Source: Borrelia turicatae 91E135 (lineage in GTDB: Bacteria; Spirochaetota; Spirochaetia; Borreliales; Borreliaceae). From it: 64,000 bases of DNA. This document shows positions 58,797 to 64,000 of this stretch, in pieces. Each line of letters starts with the position of its first letter. The first letter of the stretch is position 1. The translations under genes and the position numbers were made by a program. Location of the stretch: contig NC_008710.1 of the NCBI RefSeq assembly GCF_000012085.2, forward strand, positions 682,001 through 746,000. The letters run 5' to 3'. The notes below the pieces were generated by a model. The model saw only the letters and a list, made by a program, of their open reading frames with translations, was not told where the DNA came from and did no database searches.

Positions 58797-59297
58797 ATGT
58801 TTGTAAAAGGCATAATATTGTCATCTTATGGAATTAATGGATATGCTAAAGTTAAGAGCATATCCAATGGTTTTGATGATTTTTTTGATTTAAAGGGTAA
58901 TAAATTAGTTTTAAAAAAGAAATGTTGCTCTTCAATTGAAGTAAAAGTTGAAGACGTATCTTTAATGAATCATTCGTTGTTATTGAAATTTGAAGAATTT
59001 AATACTCCTGAGCTTATCAAGGATTTAATCGGTTTCGAGTTATGGGTAAATGATGAATTTGCATCTAAATTGGAAGAGGGTGAGTATTACTTTGGCGAGC
59101 TTATTGGTTATAAGCTTGTTAATAATGGAAAAGAATTGGGAGTTGTTGTATCTTTTTTTGAGTGTGTTGCGTCAATTCTTCTTGAAGTTAAAGTTGGAAG
59201 TAAATTATTTTTTGTTCCCTTTTTAAATATTTATCTTGGAGATATTGATCGAGAATTGAAAACTATTGAGCTTAAGGTATTAGATCTCTTAAAATGA
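58797..59297 (+). CDS. rimM: 16S rRNA processing protein RimM
   Basis: RimM helps assemble the 30S head around S19. The 166-residue product has the N-terminal barrel (FVKGIILSSYGINGYAKV) and the PRC-like C-terminal domain (EGEYYFGELIGYKL, FVPFL). It has no good ribosome binding site and lies three bases after khpA, so it is probably translationally coupled. It overlaps trmD by four bases. Confidence 0.93.
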   Translation: MFVKGIILSSYGINGYAKVKSISNGFDDFFDLKGNKLVLKKKCCSSIEVKVEDVSLMNHSLLLKFEEFNTPELIKDLIGFELWVNDEFASKLEEGEYYFGELIGYKLVNNGKELGVVVSFFECVASILLEVKVGSKLFFVPFLNIYLGDIDRELKTIELKVLDLLK

Positions 59298-60013
59298 AAA
59301 TTACTATTCTCTCTTTATTTCCTTCAATCATTACTCCATTTTTTGAAAATTCAATAATGAAAAAAGTTATAAGTAAAGGCATCATCAGTTGTGAAGTCAT
59401 ATCTATTCGTAATTTTTCTGATGATAAACATAAAAGATGCGATGATATTCCTTATGGTGGGGGTGCGGGTATGGTTTTAAAAGCCCAGCCTATCTCTGCT
59501 GCTCTTGATTATGTAAATGCGAGATCAAAAACCACAATATTTGTGAGTCCATCTGGGTTGAAATATAATCAAAAATTGGCTTATGACTTGTCAAAGAAGG
59601 ATGAACTTGTTATAATTTGTGGAAGATATGAAGGGCTTGATCAGCGTATAATTGATTTGTATGTTGATTTTGAAATTTCAGTTGGAGATTATGTGTTATC
59701 TTCAGGTGAAGTTGCTGCTCTTGTCATAATAGATAGTGTATATAGATTGTTAGAGGGTGTAATAAATCCGAATTCCTTGCTTGAGGAATCTTTCAGTTGT
59801 GAGTGTGGCTTGCTTGAGTATCCTCACTATACTAGACCTTATGAATTTAAGGGATTAGAAGTTCCTAATGTGCTTCTTTCAGGTCATCACGAGGAAATAA
59901 GAAAATGGCGATTTATGAAGTCTATTGAAAAAACAAAGAAAAATAGATATGATTTGTACCTTAAATATTTGGAAATGAGAGGAGAAAATGATGGATTTAA
60001 TAAGAAAAATTGA
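59294..60013 (+). CDS. trmD: tRNA (guanine-N1)-methyltransferase TrmD
   Basis: TrmD methylates G37 of tRNAs and prevents frameshifting. The 239-residue product has the knotted SPOUT-fold motifs: [22 protein letters not shown] and [16 protein letters not shown]. It overlaps rimM by ATGA and rplS by 26 bases. The length is normal. Confidence 0.97.
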   Translation: MKITILSLFPSIITPFFENSIMKKVISKGIISCEVISIRNFSDDKHKRCDDIPYGGGAGMVLKAQPISAALDYVNARSKTTIFVSPSGLKYNQKLAYDLSKKDELVIICGRYEGLDQRIIDLYVDFEISVGDYVLSSGEVAALVIIDSVYRLLEGVINPNSLLEESFSCECGLLEYPHYTRPYEFKGLEVPNVLLSGHHEEIRKWRFMKSIEKTKKNRYDLYLKYLEMRGENDGFNKKN

Positions 60014-60353
60014 AGCTAAAGGAAAGAGAACAGAAAGTTTTGATTTTAGGGTAGGAGATACTATACGTGTTAGTTATAAAATAATTGAAGGCACTAATGA
60101 GAGAATTCAAAATTTTGAGGGTCTTGTTATATCTATTCAAAATAAAGGCATTGGACAAACTTTTTTAGTTAGAAAAATTTCTTCAGGTATTGGAGTTGAG
60201 AAAATTTTTCCTATGCATTCACCTATTATAGAAAAGGTTCAAGTGTTAAAGCGAGGGAAGGTAAGGCGGGCAAAACTTTACTATATGAGAGATAGAATTG
60301 GTAAAGCCGCTATGAAGGTGAAAGAGCGTCTTGATATTAAGAAGCTTAAATAA
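59988..60353 (+). CDS. rplS: Ribosomal protein L19
   Basis: This is a 50S subunit protein, 121 residues, with the typical [28 protein letters not shown] and [12 protein letters not shown]. It starts within the end of trmD at two adjacent ATG codons, with GAGAGGAG upstream. It is the last ribosomal gene of the block. Confidence 0.97.
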   Translation: MMDLIRKIEAKGKRTESFDFRVGDTIRVSYKIIEGTNERIQNFEGLVISIQNKGIGQTFLVRKISSGIGVEKIFPMHSPIIEKVQVLKRGKVRRAKLYYMRDRIGKAAMKVKERLDIKKLK

Positions 60354-61161
60354 TACTCAAGTATCTAAAATTACTTTAAACAAAAAGTTTCCTTTAAATG
60401 GGAGATTGGAAGTTATTAAGTCCCTTGGTGTTAATAAGTGGCTTGTATCTTTTTTAGGCAATTATTTTGAAGTAAAGAGTAATTTGCCATTAAAAGTTGG
60501 TTTTAAGTATTTTGCTAAGATAGTTAATACTTCAGGTAATTTTTTGATTCATGTTAATTATGCATCTATGTTTAGAGATTTAGATTTATTTGAAACTGAT
60601 GATAAGGTTGTATTTAAACGAAGAGGTAATTCTTTAGATCAAAACACTAAGAAATTGTTTAGGAATATTTTTGCTAATATAAAAGATGAGTTTGTTTTAA
60701 AGTTTCTTTTAACTTTGTATGATCAAATTATAACAGAACAGGATTTTATGCAAATTTATAATTATTTTGGTAGTAAGTTAGAAATAAGAGAACAGGATAA
60801 TAAACTGCCAATTTTTATTGAAAACGATAATAATTTTATTATTTCAATTCCCTTTAAATTTATGGAAGGAAGTGGTTTGTTATTTTTATTTTCTTATAAA
60901 GATTTGGAAATGGTTTATAAGTGGAGTTTCGTTTATTTTTTTAATGAACAAGAAAAAATTATTTGTGAGATTCATCTTTTTGGAGCTAATTCTAAATTAA
61001 GAATATATGCAAATTTTGATTTAAATAATATTGTTAGGGAGCTGAGAAGATCTCTTTTTCGTTATAATATAACTGATATAAAAATATTAGATTCAATTCA
61101 AGAATTTGAAGATTTTGATTGTGAAGTAATAGTAGCTAAGAGTATTGATTATAAGATATGA
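60331..61161 (+). CDS. Protein with FliK-like C-terminal domain
   Basis: The 276-residue product has no clear signal or membrane span. Its C-terminal half (about 175-276) resembles the FliK C-terminal domain, with [30 protein letters not shown] followed by an [16 protein letters not shown] type beta segment. B. subtilis has a similar YlqG/YlqH pair near rplS. The TTG start overlaps rplS and is not certain. The function is unknown; a role linked to flagellar or type III export is an inference. Confidence 0.72.
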   Translation: MILRSLNNTQVSKITLNKKFPLNGRLEVIKSLGVNKWLVSFLGNYFEVKSNLPLKVGFKYFAKIVNTSGNFLIHVNYASMFRDLDLFETDDKVVFKRRGNSLDQNTKKLFRNIFANIKDEFVLKFLLTLYDQIITEQDFMQIYNYFGSKLEIREQDNKLPIFIENDNNFIISIPFKFMEGSGLLFLFSYKDLEMVYKWSFVYFFNEQEKIICEIHLFGANSKLRIYANFDLNNIVRELRRSLFRYNITDIKILDSIQEFEDFDCEVIVAKSIDYKI

Positions 61162-61169
61162 GATAAGAT

Positions 61170-61430
61170 ATGCATGGAGAAAAATTAGCTTTATTGATTA
61201 AATATGATACTAAATTTCCAGCGCCTTTTATTTTAGCTAAGGCTAGGGGAGAGAAGGTCTTACGTATAAAAGAGCTTGCTAAGCGAGAGGGTATTCCTAT
61301 TGTGGAGGATAAATATTTATCTGAGAGCTTATTTTTGGTTAATGAGGGTGATTTTATTGATTCTAAATATTTTAAAGTAGTTGCACATATTTTATCTGTT
61401 GTTTATAAATTGAAGAGTAATAAATTATGA
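61170..61430 (+). CDS. FlhB C-terminal-domain homologue (YlqH-like)
   Basis: This is a free-standing protein of 86 residues that matches the cytoplasmic domain of FlhB: LALLIKYDTKFPAPFILAKA, then KELAKREGIPIVEDKYLSESLF. It lacks the NPTH autocleavage motif and the membrane part. It is eight bases after the FliK-like gene and overlaps the yraN remnant by ATGA. Such proteins are sometimes called FhlX or YlqH and can substitute for the FlhB C-terminal domain. Confidence 0.88.
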   Translation: MHGEKLALLIKYDTKFPAPFILAKARGEKVLRIKELAKREGIPIVEDKYLSESLFLVNEGDFIDSKYFKVVAHILSVVYKLKSNKL

Positions 61431-61688
61431 ATACTAGACAAATTGGAAATCGTGGCAAGGTTTTTGCTTTAAAATATTTGCTTGAAAAGCTTAATAATTT
61501 TTATTTTATAGAGATAAAATATTGAAATGTTTATCCATTTAAAATTTTGGGATATTCAATTAATGTCGAAAATGACAAGTATGGTAAGTACAGTATTAGA
61601 ATATATCACATTTAGTGATTTGAGGTCATTTGTAATGTTTTTTGATATTGTGTTTAATTTTAAGAGATTACTTATTTGTCTTGTATAG
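61427..61688 (+). pseudogene. Degenerate YraN/UPF0102 family gene
   Basis: An ATG at 61427, overlapping the FlhB-like stop, opens a 32-codon frame ending at TGA 61523-61525. It reads like the start of a YraN protein (QIGNRGKVFALKYLLEKL) and then jumps to FIEIK, which resembles the family's later FVEVK motif, so the middle seems to be missing. A second frame (about 61518-61688) encodes a YraN-like C-terminal part (VLEYITFSDLRSFVMFFDIVF). Together they suggest an internal deletion plus a frameshift. Confidence 0.7.
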
Positions 61689-61703
61689 TTGAGGGAGATA
61701 GTC

Positions 61704-62243
61704 TTGAAGTCTGATCAAAATAAAGCTTGTGGCAATGATTTTAGAAAGGTAAACAAAGTTCCTTATTGGAAAATGAGAAAAGTAAAATCTGATCTTAAAA
61801 AACAAAATGTTGTGGCTTTGAATACTAATGATAATAAATCTGTGGGTACTAACTCTAATGACCAAAAGAATTATAAGGGTAATAAACAAAAAGGTTTTAG
61901 TAAAGACCGCAGATTGCGTATAAGGTTTAAAGAAGTATGTCCTATTTGTGAAAAACCTATCAGAGATATTATTTCTTGTATGTCTATGAAGTTGAATGGT
62001 GAAGATAAACCTATACATTTTGATTGTGCTATTGATAAGTTGAAGTCTGAGAATGAGCTTTTTAAGAATGAAAGTTTATTGTATGGGGGTGTTGGTAAAT
62101 TTTTTGTTATTGATAAGTCTGTTAGAGGAAACAGTTTGGCTTTTAAGATAGTCAGGGAAGTTGATTTTGAAAATTTAGAGAGTTGTCCTAGTTGGCGAAA
62201 AAAAATTTTTCAAGATATGAATAAAGGATTTAAATTTTATTAA
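61704..62243 (+). CDS. Conserved protein with Cys/His motif, unknown function
   Basis: The product of about 179 residues has a basic, Asn/Lys-rich and probably disordered N-terminal third. A short Cys/His region follows ([14 protein letters not shown], then HFDC), which could bind zinc, and then a compact C-terminal domain. I chose the TTG at 61704, with GGGAG seven bases upstream; a TTG at 61689 is in frame. I do not recognise a family. It precedes coaD by two bases. Confidence 0.75.
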   Translation: MKSDQNKACGNDFRKVNKVPYWKMRKVKSDLKKQNVVALNTNDNKSVGTNSNDQKNYKGNKQKGFSKDRRLRIRFKEVCPICEKPIRDIISCMSMKLNGEDKPIHFDCAIDKLKSENELFKNESLLYGGVGKFFVIDKSVRGNSLAFKIVREVDFENLESCPSWRKKIFQDMNKGFKFY

Positions 62244-62245
62244 TT

Positions 62246-62743
62246 ATGAGAGTAGCATTATTTCCTGGGTCATTTGATCCTATTACTTGGGGACATATTG
62301 ATTTAGTGAAAAGAGCATCATTAATTTTTGATAAGGTTATTGTTCTTGTTGCTAATAATAGTGCTAAGAGTTATTTGCTTAGTGATATTGAAAGATATGA
62401 ACTTACTTTTGAGGTTATTGCATCTTTAGGATGGTCAAGAATTTTTGTAGATAGGTATGATGGAATTATTTTGGATTATGCTTTAAAAAATAATATTGGT
62501 TTTATTGTTAGGGGTGTTAGGGCTTTTCATGATTTTGAATTTGAATTTGAAAGATATGTTGTTAATAACAAGCTTAGTCCTTCAATAGACATAGTATTTT
62601 TACCAAGTAGTGATAAATATCTGTTTGTAAGGTCAGATCTTGTTAAAGAATTGATAAAGAATAAGAATTTTGATCTCTCAAGTTTTATCCCGGATTTAGT
62701 GCAAAAAAAGTTGAAATCTAAATTTATTGACAAATTATCTTAA
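62246..62743 (+). CDS. coaD: Phosphopantetheine adenylyltransferase
   Basis: This enzyme makes dephospho-CoA, the penultimate step of CoA synthesis. The 165-residue product has the nucleotidyltransferase motif [25 protein letters not shown], and [11 protein letters not shown] near the C-terminus, all typical of CoaD. The length is normal. It follows the Cys-motif protein by two bases and precedes rpmF. Confidence 0.97.
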   Translation: MRVALFPGSFDPITWGHIDLVKRASLIFDKVIVLVANNSAKSYLLSDIERYELTFEVIASLGWSRIFVDRYDGIILDYALKNNIGFIVRGVRAFHDFEFEFERYVVNNKLSPSIDIVFLPSSDKYLFVRSDLVKELIKNKNFDLSSFIPDLVQKKLKSKFIDKLS

Positions 62744-62794
62744 TAATATATATATTATTAAGATATGTTTGTTTATGTTTAAGGAGACAAAGAG

Positions 62795-62977
62795 ATGGCT
62801 GTTCCAAAATTTAAGCCTTCAAAGTCTAGAAGTAGGACGAGGCGCAGTATAAATATGAGGAAAAAAATACCACAATTTCAAGAGTGTTCAAATTGTGGTA
62901 ACCTTGCAGTAAGGCACAGAGTATGTGTGAAGTGTGGTTATTATAGAAATAGTCAATATTTAGAATTAGGATTGTAG
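62795..62977 (+). CDS. rpmF: Ribosomal protein L32
   Basis: This is a 60-residue 50S protein with the N-terminal [16 protein letters not shown] and four zinc-type cysteines (CSNCGN and CVKCGYY). AAGGAG precedes the ATG. It lies next to acpP, the common bacterial arrangement. Confidence 0.98.
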   Translation: MAVPKFKPSKSRSRTRRSINMRKKIPQFQECSNCGNLAVRHRVCVKCGYYRNSQYLELGL

Positions 62978-62999
62978 TTTGAACGAGGAATGTTTGTTT

Positions 63000-63242
63000 A
63001 TGGATCAAAGTGAGATTTTTAAAAAGGTTAGGTCTATTATATCCGAGCAGCTTGATAAAAAAGAAGATGAAATTACTATGGAATCTAGGTTTGTTGAGGA
63101 TCTCGGTGCAGACAGTCTTGATATTTATGAACTTTTATATTTACTTGAGGAAGCATTTGATGATAAGATTCCAGAAAATGAGGCTAGTGAATTTGAGACC
63201 ATAGGTGATGTTGTTGCCTTTATTGAGAAAAAAAAGGATTAG
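63000..63242 (+). CDS. acpP: Acyl carrier protein
   Basis: ACP carries acyl chains on a phosphopantetheine arm. The 80-residue product has the modified Ser39 in [12 protein letters not shown] chose the ATG at 63000, with GAGGAA upstream; a TTG at 62979 is in frame but adds seven unrelated residues. CoaD, which helps make the CoA donor of the arm, is encoded nearby. Borrelia lacks most fatty acid synthesis, so the role of ACP there is unclear. Confidence 0.96.
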   Translation: MDQSEIFKKVRSIISEQLDKKEDEITMESRFVEDLGADSLDIYELLYLLEEAFDDKIPENEASEFETIGDVVAFIEKKKD

Positions 63243-63247
63243 ATATC

Positions 63248-63982
63248 ATGGGTTCTGCTGTTGTAATGAAGTTGGATACAGATCGGAGAAAAAAGTTAAA
63301 TGAGTTCTTACTGGGTTTGCATATTGATTTTAATGATATTGATTTGCTAAATATGTCTTTAAGTCATTCATCATATGCAAATGAATTTGACCAAAAATAT
63401 GCTAATAATGAAAGATTAGAGTTTTTAGGAGATTCTGTTCTTAATCTTATTATTACAGATTATTTATATAGATTTTATCCTGAAAAGAGTGAAGGTGAAC
63501 TTAGTAAGGCCAGATCTTATATTGTTAGTGAAGAATCTCTCTCTAGTATTGCTCGAGAACTTAACCTTGGCAACTATATTTTGCTTGGTAGGGGGGAAGA
63601 GAATAATGATGGACGTAATAAGAAAGGTATTCTTGCAGATGCTATTGAGGCTTTTGTTGGTGCACTTTATCTTGATGGTGGTTTTTTAAAGACTTTGGAT
63701 TTTGTCATAGAGCTTTTTGAAGTTCATATAAGGTTGATGTTTAATCGTGGTGATTTTAAAGACTATAAAAGTCTTTTGCAAGAATATGTTCAAAAAAAAT
63801 ATAAAATTTCTCCCACTTATAAGTTGGCTAAAGAGTTAGGCCCTGATCATAATAAGGTTTTTTGTGTTGAACTTTATGTTAATGATAAATTTATATCTAA
63901 TGGTAAGGGAAAGTCTAAAAAAGAAGCTGAGATGATAGCAGCTGAGATGGCACTTAAGAATATTGCAAATATTGATCTTTAA
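63248..63982 (+). CDS. rnc: Ribonuclease III
   Basis: RNase III cuts double-stranded RNA, including the 30S rRNA precursor. The 244-residue product has the catalytic signature [14 protein letters not shown], a second acidic site ([19 protein letters not shown]), and a C-terminal dsRNA-binding domain ending in [16 protein letters not shown]. It starts six bases after acpP. It ends 18 bases from the window edge. Confidence 0.97.
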   Translation: MGSAVVMKLDTDRRKKLNEFLLGLHIDFNDIDLLNMSLSHSSYANEFDQKYANNERLEFLGDSVLNLIITDYLYRFYPEKSEGELSKARSYIVSEESLSSIARELNLGNYILLGRGEENNDGRNKKGILADAIEAFVGALYLDGGFLKTLDFVIELFEVHIRLMFNRGDFKDYKSLLQEYVQKKYKISPTYKLAKELGPDHNKVFCVELYVNDKFISNGKGKSKKEAEMIAAEMALKNIANIDL

Positions 63983-64000
63983 TTTTTTTGATTAGAATCT

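Overview
The window is a stretch of a Borrelia/Borreliella (spirochaete) chromosome. The evidence is the very AT-rich coding sequence, the short intergenic gaps, a class I lysyl-tRNA synthetase, a complete bacterial mevalonate pathway, a Fur-family BosR-like regulator, a Dps protein with a Cys-rich tail, a BadR-like ROK repressor, EF-G2, and the flaA-cheA2-cheW3-cheX-cheY3 cluster. As far as I recall it, the gene order matches the B. burgdorferi chromosome from about BB0639 to BB0705. I can place the genus with confidence but not the species. Nothing looks like a plasmid, a prophage or an insertion sequence, and I saw no CRISPR array or rRNA.

Layout. 1-3093 (minus): the polyamine ABC operon potABCD, with potD running off the left edge. 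3165-4031 (minus): the ribosome-assembly GTPase rbgA. 4177-6466 (plus): nanE and ptsG (amino sugar and glucose use). 6508-9806 (minus): an exported alpha/beta hydrolase, bosR and a large unrecognised protein. 10025-15075 (plus): groEL, a small conserved protein, yajC, secD and secF. 15099-22612: a spirochaete protein, dnaJ-like, hemW-like, rpiA, gpmA, lysS and era on both strands. 22701-27052: small envelope and lipoprotein genes, a glycosyltransferase and a cell-wall amidase. 27139-33191 (plus): the flagellar sheath and chemotaxis operon. 33212-36283 (minus): three unrecognised genes and a HAD phosphatase. 36495-44439 (plus): a nucleoside/sugar-type ABC transporter followed by two chemoreceptors. 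44495-45559 (minus): mnmA. 45657-51934 (plus): six mevalonate pathway genes. 52056-55350: tRNA-Val, a CAP-domain protein, napA/dps and fusB. 55669-63982 (plus): badR, ffh-rpsP-khpA-rimM-trmD-rplS, a FliK-like/FlhB-like pair, a broken yraN, a Cys-motif protein, coaD, rpmF, acpP and rnc.

How the genes work together. The transport operons (pot, ptsG, nucleoside-type ABC) fit a host-dependent organism with little biosynthesis. The mevalonate cluster makes IPP/DMAPP for lipid carriers. The chemotaxis operon holds a kinase with two P2 domains, a CheW fused to a CheR-like domain, the phosphatase CheX and the response regulator CheY3; two receptor genes lie nearby. BosR, napA and BadR are regulators or effectors of stress and host adaptation.

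The observations I would check first are: the hemW-like gene has lost the radical-SAM cysteine motif; nanE has no ATG/GTG/TTG start in reach and appears to begin at ATT; a yraN family gene is reduced to two out-of-frame pieces; a membrane protein at 33721-34767 has a voltage-sensor-like arginine helix plus a HAMP-like tail; and there are several regulatory-looking inverted repeats (groEL, napA, flaA-cheA2, fusB leader, ABC operon).
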